Made by a program: the position numbers and the translations under genes
Shown here: piece after piece, positions 43,250-52,580 of the stretch
Layout: each line of letters begins with the position of its first letter
Position numbering within the stretch: the stretch's first letter is position 1
Notes under the pieces: model-generated
Databases searched by the model: none
The model's input: the letters and a program-made list of their open reading frames with translations, nothing else
What the model was told of the DNA's origin: nothing
Assembly: GCF_000018145.1 (NCBI RefSeq)
Contig: NC_009952.1
Span: 62,001-126,000, forward strand
Direction of reading: 5' to 3'
Source: Dinoroseobacter shibae DFL 12 = DSM 16493
Lineage (GTDB): Bacteria > Pseudomonadota > Alphaproteobacteria > Rhodobacterales > Rhodobacteraceae
DNA length: 64,000 nt

Positions 43250-43869
43250 ACAGGGCCGGTGGCGTAACGCGCCAGAAACATTTCCACCGCGCCGGTCAGA
43301 ACACGCTCAACGTCCCTGGGGGACGGCGGTGGCGGCACGCGCATCAAGAGACGCATCTGCAGGTCCGCGCGGCACAGTTCGACGAACTGGTCGGCGGCCA
43401 ATTCCGGATCTTCGATGCGCAGCTCGCCGCGCGCCTGGGCTTCGGCGAAATAGTCGCAAAGCGCGGCCTGGGTCGCCATCGGACCTGCCTCGAAGAACGC
43501 TTGGGCCAGTTCGGGAAATCGCTCGCCCTCGGCGATGCAGAGACGGAATATCCCCAACCCGACCACCGACAGGCTGAACCCGATGATGGTTTGCCCGGCT
43601 TGTGTCAGCACCTGTGCGGGCGGTGCGGTCCGGTCGATATCGGTCATCGCCCGGTCGGTCAGAGTCGCGATCTCGGCCCGCGCGATTTCGAGAAAAAGTA
43701 GCCGTTTGTCCGAAAAATAGCTGTAAACCGTGGCTTTCGAGACCCCTGCGGCGCGGGCGATGTCGTCCACGCTGGCCCCGTCGAACCCGTCGCGCAGAAA
43801 CACGTGCCGTGCGCCAGAGAGCACTTCATCGTATTTCCGGCCCCGTTTGACGGGTGATGTCAGGTTCAT
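43246..43869 (-). CDS. TetR/AcrR family regulator
   Basis: A 207-residue regulator. The N-terminal TetR helix-turn-helix is FDGASVDDIARAAGVSKATV followed by YSYFSDKR. The C-terminal ligand domain is of the AefR/TetR_C_7-like kind (long helices, FRLCIAEGERFPELAQAFFE). It should repress a gene in response to a small ligand. The divergent partner is mbfA, with 119 bp between the starts; that gap carries an Irr-type box that this regulator need not use. The ligand is unknown. Confidence 0.87.
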   Translation of the reverse strand: MNLTSPVKRGRKYDEVLSGARHVFLRDGFDGASVDDIARAAGVSKATVYSYFSDKRLLFLEIARAEIATLTDRAMTDIDRTAPPAQVLTQAGQTIIGFSLSVVGLGIFRLCIAEGERFPELAQAFFEAGPMATQAALCDYFAEAQARGELRIEDPELAADQFVELCRADLQMRLLMRVPPPPSPRDVERVLTGAVEMFLARYATGPV

Positions 43870-43958
43870 CCGGCGCGTCCCATGCTTTGCACTGATCCTA
43901 TCGCGGAGACCCGCCTCGGCTCAAGCAGGTGGTTGCATTCCTCGGGGACATGCCTAAC

Positions 43959-43973
43959 TTAGAATCGTTCTAA
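43959..43973. promoter_or_regulatory. Irr-type iron-control box upstream of mbfA
   Basis: TTAGAATCGTTCTAA is a perfect 6-3-6 palindrome fitting the Irr/ICE motif (TTAGAA-N3-TTCTAA). It ends 15 bp before the mbfA ATG, an operator position for iron-dependent repression. Confidence 0.82.
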
Positions 43974-43988
43974 ATTTGAGGCCTCGTC

Positions 43989-44960
43989 ATGCTCCCGCTT
44001 TTGTCCCGCAAAAGGTTCTCCGACCTGACCGAAGAGGAAATCCTCGCCCTCGCCATTTCCTCGGAAGAGGATGACGCGCGGATCTATCGCTCTTATGCGC
44101 AACGTCTGGGCACGGAGTTCCCCGACACCGCGGCCGTCTTCCTCGGCATGGCGGACGAGGAAGACACCCATCGCGCCCGCCTGATCGAGCTCTTTCGCCA
44201 GCGCTTCGGCGAGACCATTCCGCTGATCCGGCGCGAGCATGTGGCGGGATTCTATGCCCGCCGCCCTGTCTGGCTGACGGAAAACCTCGGTCTGGAGCGG
44301 ATCCGCGAGGAAGCCGCGATCATGGAGCGCGACGCAGGCGCGTTTTACCACGCCGCCGCGCAGCGCTCACAGGATGCAGGGACGCGCAAACTGCTCGGCT
44401 GGCTCGCCGCGGCGGAGGATGCCCATGCCCGCAAGGCGGAGACCCTGACCGGCAAGGTCAGTTCCGAGGCCGCGGAGCAGGAAGAGGCAGTCGCGAAACG
44501 CCAATTCGTCCTGACCTGGGTACAGCCCGGCCTCGCGGGGCTGATGGACGGGTCGGTCTCTACGCTTGCCCCGATCTTTGCCGCCGCCTTCGCAACCGGA
44601 GACACCTGGTCGACTTTCCTCGTCGGGCTTGCTGCCAGCGTCGGCGCCGGGATCTCCATGGGATTCACCGAGGCGGCTTCGGATGACGGGGCCTTGTCGG
44701 GACGCGGTGCGCCGTGGAAAAGGGGGTTGGCCTCCGGGGTGATGACCACACTGGGCGGCTTGGGTCACGCCCTGCCCTATCTCATCCCGGATTTCTGGAC
44801 CGCAACGACCATCGCCGTGATCGTGGTGTTCTTCGAGCTTTGGGCGATTGCCTGGATTCAGAAAACCTATATGGAAACGCCGTTCTTCCGCGCGGCTCTC
44901 CAGGTCGTGGTGGGCGGTGCGCTCGTGTTGGCCGCCGGTATTCTGATCGGGTCGGGTTGA
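43989..44960 (+). CDS. mbfA: Membrane-bound ferritin MbfA (ferritin-like plus VIT1 domains)
   Basis: A 323-residue protein. Residues 1-150 form a rubrerythrin/ferritin-like domain with acidic iron ligands (SEEDDARIYRSYAQR, MADEEDTHRARLIELF, AAEDAHARKAE). The rest is a VIT1/CCC1-like membrane part with about five helices (GLAGLMDGSVSTLAPIFAAA...). MbfA exports iron in Rhizobium-type bacteria and helps resist iron and peroxide. The start is 15 bp after an Irr box, giving a reason for its regulation. Confidence 0.9.
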   Translation: MLPLLSRKRFSDLTEEEILALAISSEEDDARIYRSYAQRLGTEFPDTAAVFLGMADEEDTHRARLIELFRQRFGETIPLIRREHVAGFYARRPVWLTENLGLERIREEAAIMERDAGAFYHAAAQRSQDAGTRKLLGWLAAAEDAHARKAETLTGKVSSEAAEQEEAVAKRQFVLTWVQPGLAGLMDGSVSTLAPIFAAAFATGDTWSTFLVGLAASVGAGISMGFTEAASDDGALSGRGAPWKRGLASGVMTTLGGLGHALPYLIPDFWTATTIAVIVVFFELWAIAWIQKTYMETPFFRAALQVVVGGALVLAAGILIGSG

Positions 44961-44967
44961 GTGCCGC

Positions 44968-45909
44968 CTAGGCCAGCGCGGCGAGTTGGCTTTCGAGGCG
45001 GAGTTCCCTGGGGACTTCGCCGGGCGGTGTGTCGGGGAAGGCTTCAAACCACAGGGGCATCACACTGGGTCGGGTGTTGATCCCTGCCCAGATGTCCAGC
45101 GCAGAGCCCATGTCGATTGCGATCCCACCCTGTGCGCGCACCTGTTCGCAGTAGGCTTTGCCCCAGATCCCGGCGCCGATAAGAAAAACATCCCCGGGAC
45201 GGACATCCGTCAGACTTCTGGAGACTGTCTCCATGCTTTGCCACCAGTGTTCCGGCGTGACGCCCAGGGTTTTCTCGCGGCCGAAATGTTCGAGAACCGG
45301 GAAGAAAAGGGTGGGGCCGGTCCGCGCCGTCGTGATCTTTCGCGCAACGGACCTGCGGCATGAAATAAGCCCGATCCGAGGTGCCTTGAGAACGAGGCGC
45401 GCAAGATAGCCGCTTGCGAGAAGGTCGTAATGGACCCACGCGCTGGAAACGGGGCGCGCGTTGGACACCCCGAGCCTTTCGAGGGCGAACACCATGTGGG
45501 CCAGTCGCAAGGCGGATTGATAATCGTGTTTCTTTTCGGCAGGTTCGTGACCCTCGGTGGACCGCTTGTACCGCAACAGAAAAGCGTCCTTAGGCGCTTT
45601 GAAATCGTCGGCGGTCAGGGACAGGTAAAGTACCTCCGCGCGCAGGCCGAGGATGCTGGCATGGCCGACAGCTCGGTCGAGATGTTCGCCCAAGGCATCG
45701 GCTCTTGGCTGATCGTATGCGGTTCCGAAAGCCTGGAGGATGGAGGGGCGCAGGGGATCGTGCCGCCCTCCTTGCCGCGCCAACGCCATGCCTTCGCCAT
45801 CGCCGATCCGAACAAAGGAGAACGGCAACCTTTCATCGAGGGCATGGGAAAGGCGCTTTTCCACCTCGGGCCCGGTCAGAGCGTCCGAGAGTTCGATCGG
45901 AAGGGCCAT
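44968..45909 (-). CDS. GT-D-fold glycosyltransferase-like protein
   Basis: A 313-residue protein. The N-terminal FSFVRIGDGEGMAL and the C-terminal DVFLIGAGIWGKAYCEQVRA followed by GGIAIDMGSALDIWAG are the hallmarks of the GT-D-like family, a group of glycosyltransferases that carry a DxE motif (here DGE). Substrate is unknown; such genes often serve surface polysaccharides or glycoproteins. It is isolated among unrelated genes. Tail-to-tail with mbfA (7-bp gap). Confidence 0.75.
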   Translation of the reverse strand: MALPIELSDALTGPEVEKRLSHALDERLPFSFVRIGDGEGMALARQGGRHDPLRPSILQAFGTAYDQPRADALGEHLDRAVGHASILGLRAEVLYLSLTADDFKAPKDAFLLRYKRSTEGHEPAEKKHDYQSALRLAHMVFALERLGVSNARPVSSAWVHYDLLASGYLARLVLKAPRIGLISCRRSVARKITTARTGPTLFFPVLEHFGREKTLGVTPEHWWQSMETVSRSLTDVRPGDVFLIGAGIWGKAYCEQVRAQGGIAIDMGSALDIWAGINTRPSVMPLWFEAFPDTPPGEVPRELRLESQLAALA

Positions 45910-46099
45910 CGCGCCCTCTCCTTGTACCGGATTACTCGAACCCGGACGCTAGGCCGCGGTTACGTTGCGGTCAATTGCGCGTCACCCCACCCCTGACTGC
46001 AAGCCCCGAGCCGTGGCCTGCCGCCCACGCACGCGCCGCATTCCCCATGGCGGTTCGCTTGCCCCTTGGCCCCGACCCGGGCTTCTGTAAGGTGACGCC

Positions 46100-47035
46100 A
46101 TGGTGGCGATTTTTCTTCAGACCCTGCCGTTCTTTGCCATCATCGCGTTGGGCTATGGGGCGGGACGGACCAATTTCTTCTCGCCGGAGGCGACGGCCTA
46201 TCTGACCAAGTTCGTGTTCTATTTCGCGCTCTCGGCGATGCTGTTCCGGTTTGCGGCGAACCTCACGTTGTCGGACATTCTCGATTGGCAGTTCGTCTGG
46301 GCCTATCTCTGGGCCACGGGCGTGATCTATCTGCTCGCCACGGCGGTGGCGCTGATCCGCAAGCTCAATGTTTCGGAGGCCGCGGTGGAGGCGCAATGCG
46401 CGGTGATCGGCAATGTGGGATTCCTCGGCATTCCGATGCTGGTGCTGCTTCTGGGCGAGGCGGCGGTGGGGCCGGTGATGTTGGTGCTGACCGTGGACCT
46501 GATCGTGTTCGGCAGCCTGATCGTGATCCTGATCACGGGATCGCGGGACGGGCGGGTCTCTCTCGGTGTGCTGCAATCGGTGGGGCTCGGCCTGCTGAAG
46601 AACCCGATGATCGTGTCGATCTCGCTTGGCCTGGCCTGGTCGGCATTGCGCCTGCCGATCCCCGGGCCGATGAACGCGTTTCTCGACATCATCGGGTCGG
46701 CCGCCACGCCCGGGGCGCTGTTCGCGATCGGCGCATCGCTGGCCACGAAATCCGCCGAGAGGCTGGAGGTCGCGGGTTGGCTGTCTTTCTGCAAGCTGGT
46801 GCTACATCCGGCGGCGGTTGCCCTGGCCGCGCTGGTGATCTTCCCGGTAGAGGATGCCTATGCCGCCGGGGTGATGATTGCCGCTGCTGCCCTGCCCACC
46901 GCCGGGAATGTCTATATCCTGGCCCAGCATTACGGGGTCGCGCCAGCCCGGGTGTCGGCGACGATCCTCGTGTCCACGGCCCTGAGCATCCTGACCCTGT
47001 CGGCGGTGATTGCCTGGGTGGGGCCTATGGGCTGA
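46100..47035 (+). CDS. AEC family permease (second copy)
   Basis: A 311-residue membrane protein with about ten helices, starting [20 protein letters not shown] and with the family-typical [16 protein letters not shown] and [20 protein letters not shown]. It differs widely from the AEC gene at 7751-8632. Probably a carboxylate exporter. Its stop overlaps the ATG of the next gene by one base, so the two are coupled. Confidence 0.85.
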   Translation: MVAIFLQTLPFFAIIALGYGAGRTNFFSPEATAYLTKFVFYFALSAMLFRFAANLTLSDILDWQFVWAYLWATGVIYLLATAVALIRKLNVSEAAVEAQCAVIGNVGFLGIPMLVLLLGEAAVGPVMLVLTVDLIVFGSLIVILITGSRDGRVSLGVLQSVGLGLLKNPMIVSISLGLAWSALRLPIPGPMNAFLDIIGSAATPGALFAIGASLATKSAERLEVAGWLSFCKLVLHPAAVALAALVIFPVEDAYAAGVMIAAAALPTAGNVYILAQHYGVAPARVSATILVSTALSILTLSAVIAWVGPMG

Positions 47036-47487
47036 TGGCGCTCTATATCGACGCGGATGCCTGCCCGGTGAAGGTCGAGGCGGAAAGGGTTGCCACCCGG
47101 CACGGGGTGAAGATGTTCGTGGTCTCCAATGGGGGGTTGCGCCCGTCGCAGAACCCGCTGGTCGAGATGGTCTTCGTGCCGGACGGGCCGGACCTTGCGG
47201 ATATGTGGATCGCCGAGCGTGCGGAGCCTGGCGATGTGGTGGTGACCGGCGACATTCCCTTGGCCGCGAAATGCGTGGAGGCCGGGGCAGAGGTGCTCAA
47301 GCATAATGGCGAGCGCCTGACCCGGGCCAATATCGGCAATGTGCTGGCGACCCGGGATCTGATGTCCGATCTGCGGGCGGCTGACCCGTTTCGGCAGGGC
47401 GGTGGACGCGCCTTTTCCAAGGCCGACCGCTCGCGGTTTCTCGATGCGCTGGAGCGCGCGATCCGCGCAGCGAAGACTGCTGGATGA
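47035..47487 (+). CDS. YaiI/YqxD family (DUF188) protein
   Basis: A 150-residue PIN-like protein. Acidic residues of the putative metal site appear in [35 protein letters not shown] and [12 protein letters not shown], and the C-terminal [17 protein letters not shown] is typical. The family function is not settled; nuclease-like fold suggests RNA or DNA cleavage. It is translated from an ATG overlapping the AEC stop. Confidence 0.87.
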   Translation: MALYIDADACPVKVEAERVATRHGVKMFVVSNGGLRPSQNPLVEMVFVPDGPDLADMWIAERAEPGDVVVTGDIPLAAKCVEAGAEVLKHNGERLTRANIGNVLATRDLMSDLRAADPFRQGGGRAFSKADRSRFLDALERAIRAAKTAG

Positions 47488-47577
47488 GGGCAGTGGACCT
47501 CTTGCGTCACGGAGCGTGCGCGCCTCGGGCGCTACGCGCGTTGACCACCAGGCTATAAGGTCCTTGAGGAAAAGGCG

Positions 47578-48813
47578 TCAGGCGGGCAGCGGGCTCGCGG
47601 GCCGTTCCTTGATTGGCAAATGGACGAGCGCCGAGAACAGCCCGACGCCGACACCAACCCACCAGACCAGCGTATAGTCGCCGTAAAGGTCATGGAGCCT
47701 GCCGCCCAGCCAGACGCCCGTGAAGCTGCCGATCTGGTGGCTCAGGAACACGACCCCGTAAAGCGTGCCCATGTATCTGACCCCGTAGAGATGGGCGACC
47801 AGCCCGGAGGTCAGCGGCACCGTGGCAAGCCACAGCGCGCCCATGCCGAGGGAGAACAGGATCACGGTTTCGGGCGTGATGGGCACCATGATGAACGCCG
47901 CAGCCACCAGGGTGCGCGCAAGGTAGATGCCCGCCAAGAGGGATTTCTTGCGGTACCGCTTGCCCGCCCAGCCCGCCGCGAGAACGCCCGCGATATTGGC
48001 GACACCGATCAGCGAGATAGCGATGGCGCCAAGGGCCGAATTCGTGGTGATCCCAAGCCCGGCAAGCATGCCGCCGGGGGAGATCGGCCCGCAAAGCTCG
48101 GTCACGAAGGCCGGGAAATGCGCGGTGATGAAGCCGAGCTGATAGCCGCATGAAAAGAATCCAAGAAAGATCAGGGTGAAATTCGGGTCCTTCAAGGCGC
48201 GGGCGACGGCGGGGCCCATGGATTCGGACAGGGTCGGCGTCGCGCCGGGTCTCGCCTTCAAGGCCGGCAGGACCAACAGCGTCGAGAGCACCGCGAGCGC
48301 GAAGATCACGAACACCGCTTGCAGCGATACGATGCTTAGGAGCGCCTCGGCCACGGGGGGGCCGAAGATCTGCCCGCCGGAGGCCGCCGCGGTCGCGATG
48401 GCGAGCGCCATGGACCGATTCTCGTCCGAGCTTGCCCGCCCGACGATAGCCAGGATCAGCCCCATCCCGGTCCCCGCGATGCCGAAGCCTACAAGCATCT
48501 CCAGCAGGTTGTGCTGCATCGGTGTGGTCGCCACCGCGCTCAGCAGGAGCCCGACAGTGTAAAGCGCGATGCCCAGCATGATGGCCTTGCGGTCGGTGAA
48601 CCGTTCGGCGATGGCGCCGAAGAGCGGGGCGCCGATCCCCCAGGCGAGGTTCTGGATTGCAATGGCGAGCGAAAATTCCGCCCGCAGCCAGCCGAACTCC
48701 TCCTGTATCGGGATCTGGAACACCCCGAAGGCGGACCGGATCGCGAAGCTCACGAGGATGATGACGCACCCGGCCAGAAGGACCGGGGTGACGAGGGGGG
48801 CGCGGTGTTCCAT
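47578..48813 (-). CDS. MFS transporter
   Basis: A 411-residue major facilitator with 12 predicted helices. It has a long charged loop between helices 6 and 7 (ALKARPGATPTLSESMGP) and the usual signature region near LFGAIAERFTDRKAIMLG (loop 2-3, G-x-x-x-D-R-x-x-R/K type). Similar proteins are oxalate:formate-antiporter-like carriers; the substrate here cannot be told. It is alone and divergent from zapE. Confidence 0.87.
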   Translation of the reverse strand: MEHRAPLVTPVLLAGCVIILVSFAIRSAFGVFQIPIQEEFGWLRAEFSLAIAIQNLAWGIGAPLFGAIAERFTDRKAIMLGIALYTVGLLLSAVATTPMQHNLLEMLVGFGIAGTGMGLILAIVGRASSDENRSMALAIATAAASGGQIFGPPVAEALLSIVSLQAVFVIFALAVLSTLLVLPALKARPGATPTLSESMGPAVARALKDPNFTLIFLGFFSCGYQLGFITAHFPAFVTELCGPISPGGMLAGLGITTNSALGAIAISLIGVANIAGVLAAGWAGKRYRKKSLLAGIYLARTLVAAAFIMVPITPETVILFSLGMGALWLATVPLTSGLVAHLYGVRYMGTLYGVVFLSHQIGSFTGVWLGGRLHDLYGDYTLVWWVGVGVGLFSALVHLPIKERPASPLPA

Positions 48814-48920
48814 GGCGCCACGTTGCGCCGAGGATGCGGCGCGGGCAAATCAATAATTCTGGCCCTTCGCATCAGGATCGCTTAACCGTCAGCCCACGCC
48901 AAAGGCCCCGAGAGAGACAG

Positions 48921-50003
48921 ATGACCGACCTGATCGCGCGCTACCATGCCCTTGTCGCGGACGGAGAGATCACCGCCGACGCCGCACAAGTGGCCGCGCT
49001 GCACGTGCTCGAAGAGGTCGGCGCGGCCTTGGCAGCTCCTGTGCCCAAACGCTCCTTTCTGAAACGCTTTGCCAAGCCGCAGGCGCCTGAGGGCAAGCGC
49101 GGGGCGTATCTCTGGGGCGGGGTGGGGCGCGGCAAATCCATGCTGATGGACTTGTTCTTTGCGGCGGCCCCGATAGCCGAAAAACGCCGGGTGCATTTCC
49201 ATGCGTTCATGCAGGAAATGCATGCCGCCCTGCATGCCGCCCGCCAGACCGGGGTCGAGGATGCTTTGGCGCCGGTGGCCGCGGATGTGGCGCGGACCAC
49301 GCGGCTGTTGTGTTTCGACGAGATGCAGATCACCGACATCACCGATGCCATGCTGGTGGGGCGTCTGTTCGATCTGCTCTTTGCGGATGGGGTGGTGATC
49401 GTGACCACGTCGAACCGGGTACCCGATGACCTTTACAAGAACGGGCTGAACCGCGACCTGTTCCTGCCATTTATCGAGACGATCAAGGAGCGGCTTATCG
49501 TTCACGAGCTGGTCTCGGAGACCGACTACCGGCAGAACCGTCTCACCGGCGCGCAGCGCTATTTCGCGCTGAGGGGCGCGGAGGCGCGGGAAAAGCTGGA
49601 CGCGATCTGGGAGGATCTGACCGGCGGCGAGAACCACCCCCTGACCCTGACCGTGAAGGGGCGCGCGGTGGAGATCCCGCGCTATCACAACGGGGTTGCG
49701 CGGATGCGGTTCTGGGAGCTGTGCGGTCAGCCGCTGGGCGCCGGGGACTACCTTGCGCTGGCGGGTGCGGTGCGGGTGTTGATGATCGACGACATTCCAC
49801 AGCTTGGCCGGTCGAACTTCAACGAGGCCAAGCGCTTCGTCACCCTGATCGATGCGCTCTACGAGGCGAAGGTGCAATTGATCTGCTCGGCCGCGGCTGC
49901 GCCGGAGATGCTCTACATCGAGGGCGAAGGCACGTTCGAATTCGAGCGTACGGCGTCGCGTCTTCGTGAGATGCAGGATGCCGACTGGGGTCGCACGGAC
50001 TGA
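48921..50003 (+). CDS. zapE: Cell division ATPase ZapE (AFG1-like)
   Basis: A 360-residue AAA-type ATPase. Walker A is GGVGRGKS (residues 66-73), Walker B LLCFDEMQITD, and the C-terminal MIDDIPQLGRSNFNEAKRFV, LIDALYEAKVQLIC and EFERTASRLREMQ blocks are diagnostic for ZapE/AFG1. ZapE modulates Z-ring constriction under stress in E. coli. The ATG at 48921 follows GAGAGA, a fair ribosome site. A strong hairpin follows the stop. Confidence 0.94.
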   Translation: MTDLIARYHALVADGEITADAAQVAALHVLEEVGAALAAPVPKRSFLKRFAKPQAPEGKRGAYLWGGVGRGKSMLMDLFFAAAPIAEKRRVHFHAFMQEMHAALHAARQTGVEDALAPVAADVARTTRLLCFDEMQITDITDAMLVGRLFDLLFADGVVIVTTSNRVPDDLYKNGLNRDLFLPFIETIKERLIVHELVSETDYRQNRLTGAQRYFALRGAEAREKLDAIWEDLTGGENHPLTLTVKGRAVEIPRYHNGVARMRFWELCGQPLGAGDYLALAGAVRVLMIDDIPQLGRSNFNEAKRFVTLIDALYEAKVQLICSAAAAPEMLYIEGEGTFEFERTASRLREMQDADWGRTD

Positions 50004-50006
50004 GCT

Positions 50007-50052
50007 GGACGGGGCCGGGGGGCTGCGCCGTGCACTGCGCCCGGCCCCGTCC
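50007..50052. terminator. Bidirectional terminator between zapE and the peroxiredoxin gene
   Basis: A perfect 13-bp GC stem (GGACGGGGCCGGG at 50007-50019 and its complement at 50040-50052) with a 20-nt loop fills the 55-bp gap of two convergent genes. Confidence 0.8.
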
Positions 50053-50058
50053 GGCGTG

Positions 50059-50541
50059 TCAGATCGCGTCGAGCATTGCCTCGCCGCCGGAGGTCTCGCA
50101 AACGCCCGGGTTTTCCTCGGCATGGAGCACTTTGACCACACCGTCCTCGGCATAGAGCGCATAGCGCTTGGAGCGGGCATGAAGCCCCGCTGGCGGGGCG
50201 TCGAAATCCATGCCGATCGCCTTGGTAAACTCGCTGCCGGGATCGCCCAGCATGGTGATGCCCGCATCTGCGGCCCCGGTCGCCTCGCCCCAGGCCTTCA
50301 TGACGAAGGGATCGTTGACCGACACACAGATGATCTCGTCCACGCCCTTTGCGGCGAACGCGTCCTTGGTGCGCACGAAGCTCGGTACATGGGCCGAGTG
50401 GCAGGTCGGTGTATAGGCCCCCGGCACCGCGAACAGGATCACCTTGCGTCCTGCCGTCAGGCTCGACACCGACACGGTTTCCGGTCCATCAGCGCCCAGC
50501 TTGATCAGATCGGCCTCGGGTAGTTTGTCACCCACTTGCAT
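50059..50541 (-). CDS. Prx5-type peroxiredoxin
   Basis: A 160-residue peroxiredoxin. The peroxidatic Cys47 is in FAVPGAYTPTCHSAHVPSF, typical of the AhpC/TSA Prx5 subfamily with glutaredoxin or glutathione as reductant; Arg is seen in the C-terminal LHARSKRYALY block. It reduces hydrogen peroxide and alkyl hydroperoxides in the cytosol. A second cysteine (GVCETSGG) lies near the end and might be resolving. It is divergent from the flavoprotein gene. Confidence 0.92.
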   Translation of the reverse strand: MQVGDKLPEADLIKLGADGPETVSVSSLTAGRKVILFAVPGAYTPTCHSAHVPSFVRTKDAFAAKGVDEIICVSVNDPFVMKAWGEATGAADAGITMLGDPGSEFTKAIGMDFDAPPAGLHARSKRYALYAEDGVVKVLHAEENPGVCETSGGEAMLDAI

Positions 50542-50627
50542 CGCTTGTCTCCCTCCGCGTTGCGTTTCTTCACGTCCGCCATATAGCCTTGTACAACCCG
50601 GACACCAGAGCGAAAACGGAACTCCCC

Positions 50628-51833
50628 ATGTCCCACATTGTTGTCATCGGCGCCGGGCAGGCAGGCGCGTCCCTCGTGGCGAAGCTGCGGGTGCTGGGCC
50701 ATCAGGGTGCGGTCACCTTGGTCGGAGAAGAGCCCGTGCCGCCCTATCAGCGCCCGCCGCTCTCCAAGGGGTATCTTCTGGGGGATATGGCGGAGGAGCG
50801 GCTCTATCTGCGGCCTGCGCGGTACTACGCAGAGAATGGCATAACCCTAAAGCTGGGCACGCCGGTTAAGGCCGTCGATACCGGGGCGTGCGAGGTGTTT
50901 CTGGGGGATGAGAGGTTGTCCTACGACCAGCTGGCCTTCACCACCGGGTCTGTGCCACGCCGGTTGCCCGCCTCCATCGGCGGGACGCTGGACGGCGTGT
51001 TCACGGTACGCACCTTGGCGGATGTGGACGCGATGGCGCCGCAGATGAGCGCGGGCAAACATGTGTTGATCGTGGGGGGCGGTTATATCGGGCTGGAGGC
51101 CGCGGCAGTGGCGTCCAAGCTTGGCCTTCGGGTCACGCTGGTGGAGATGGCCGACCGGATCCTCCAGCGGGTCGCGGCGCCCGAGACCTCTGCGTTCTTC
51201 CGCAAGCTCCACGCGGATCATGGTGTCGATCTGCGCGAGGGCGTGGGGCTCGACAGGCTCACAGGAGAGGGCGCAGTGACGGGCGCGCGGCTCAGCGACG
51301 GGAGCGAATTGGCGCTGGATCTGGTGATCGTGGGCGTCGGGATCGCACCTGCCACGGATCTGGCCGCGGCGGCGGGCGTCGCCCTCGACAACGGGATCGC
51401 CGTGGACGCCCTAGGCCGGACATCGGCACCCGGGGTCTGGGCCGCTGGCGACTGTGCCTCTCTGCCCCATCGCGGGGCGCGCATCCGGCTGGAATCGGTG
51501 CAGAACGCCATCGACCAGGCCGAAGCGGTGGCGGCCAACATGCTGGGGGCAGAGACGCCCTATGTTCCGAAGCCGTGGTTCTGGTCGGATCAGTACGATG
51601 TGAAGTTGCAGATTGCCGGATTGAACACGGGCTATGACCGGGTGGTTGTACGCGATGACGCTGGTGCGATCTCGCATTGGTATTACGCGGGTAACACCCT
51701 GCTGGCGGTGGATGCGATGAACGCGCCGCGGGCCTACATGGTCGGCAAGCGGTTGATTGATGGGGGCAAGAGCCCGGACGCGACGCTGGTCGCAGACCCG
51801 GCGACCGAGCTCAAGGATCTGATGCGGGCATGA
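50628..51833 (+). CDS. Ferredoxin-reductase-like FAD-dependent oxidoreductase
   Basis: A 401-residue pyridine nucleotide-disulphide oxidoreductase. FAD site GAGQAGAS (residues 8-15), NAD(P) site VGGGYIGLEAAAVAS, and GVWAAGDCAS near the middle are present, with the reductase C-terminus (WFWSDQYDVKLQIAGLN) of the rubredoxin/ferredoxin reductase type. It hands electrons from NADH to a ferredoxin of an oxygenase or P450. No ferredoxin or oxygenase is next to it. Its stop overlaps the rsmD start. Confidence 0.88.
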   Translation: MSHIVVIGAGQAGASLVAKLRVLGHQGAVTLVGEEPVPPYQRPPLSKGYLLGDMAEERLYLRPARYYAENGITLKLGTPVKAVDTGACEVFLGDERLSYDQLAFTTGSVPRRLPASIGGTLDGVFTVRTLADVDAMAPQMSAGKHVLIVGGGYIGLEAAAVASKLGLRVTLVEMADRILQRVAAPETSAFFRKLHADHGVDLREGVGLDRLTGEGAVTGARLSDGSELALDLVIVGVGIAPATDLAAAAGVALDNGIAVDALGRTSAPGVWAAGDCASLPHRGARIRLESVQNAIDQAEAVAANMLGAETPYVPKPWFWSDQYDVKLQIAGLNTGYDRVVVRDDAGAISHWYYAGNTLLAVDAMNAPRAYMVGKRLIDGGKSPDATLVADPATELKDLMRA

Positions 51834-52387
51834 GGATCATCGCCGGTCGGTTCGGAGGGCGCAAGCTTGCGAGCCTGGGCAAGGGCGATGCGGCGGCACA
51901 TCTGCGCCCGACACCGGACCGGGTGCGCGAGGCGCTGTTTTCATCCCTGACGTCGGGCGCGTACGGCGACCCGATCACCGGCGCCCGGGTGCTGGACCTG
52001 TTCGCTGGCACCGGAGCGCTCGGGCTGGAGGCGCTGTCGCGCGGCGCGGCTCATGTCACCTTCGTGGAAACGGGCCGCGTGGCCCAGCGACTGCTGGCCG
52101 ACAACATCCGGAGCCTCGGAGTGGCGGCAGAGACCCGCGTGCGGCGAAGCGATGCCTGCAAGCTTGGTCCGCCGGAAGTGGCGCCGTTCGCTCTCGTGTT
52201 TCTCGACCCGCCTTACGGTCAGGGGCTCGGCGTGCGCGCGCTTGCGCAGCGGGACTGGATCGCACCGGGGGCCTTGATTGTCTGGGAAGAGGGTGCGCCC
52301 CAAGACCCGCTGCCGGGTTTTGATCTACGCGACCAGCGGCGCTATGGTGGCACCCATGTGACCGTGTTGGAGGCACGCGATGTCTGA
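51830..52387 (+). CDS. rsmD: 16S rRNA (guanine-966-N2)-methyltransferase
   Basis: A 185-residue SAM-dependent methyltransferase. RIIAGRFGGRKL at the N-terminus, RPTPDRVREALFSSL, VLDLFAGTGALGLEALSRGA (SAM site) and LDPPYGQG (catalytic DPPY) are the RsmD signatures. It methylates G966 of 16S rRNA. The ATG overlaps the flavoprotein stop, so the two genes are coupled. Confidence 0.95.
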   Translation: MRIIAGRFGGRKLASLGKGDAAAHLRPTPDRVREALFSSLTSGAYGDPITGARVLDLFAGTGALGLEALSRGAAHVTFVETGRVAQRLLADNIRSLGVAAETRVRRSDACKLGPPEVAPFALVFLDPPYGQGLGVRALAQRDWIAPGALIVWEEGAPQDPLPGFDLRDQRRYGGTHVTVLEARDV

Positions 52388-52556
52388 CAGTTCCGTTTTC
52401 GATGCGCGCGTAGCCGTTTCCGAGAAGGCGGTGCGCCAAGTCCCGCGACCGCCACGGCCCGGGCCCGTTCTGATCGGCGACTGCCTGAGCAGTTATGGCG
52501 GGCGCCCCGTTCTCCTGCGGCTTTGGGAAGACTGGGCGGCTCGGGACCGGGAGTGA
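52380..52556 (+). CDS. Small protein overlapping the rsmD end (58 aa)
   Basis: An ATG at 52380 within the last codons of rsmD opens a 58-codon frame: MSDSSVFDARVAVSEKAVRQ, then a Pro/Arg-rich linker and a C-terminal CLSSYGGRPVLLRLWEDWAA. The gene is not recognised. The overlap with rsmD and coding-like third-position GC support it weakly; the linker makes it look partly disordered. A dispersed repeat begins 25 bp beyond it. Confidence 0.45.
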   Translation: MSDSSVFDARVAVSEKAVRQVPRPPRPGPVLIGDCLSSYGGRPVLLRLWEDWAARDRE

Positions 52557-52580
52557 ACCGAGGGCAGGCTTGATCATGGC

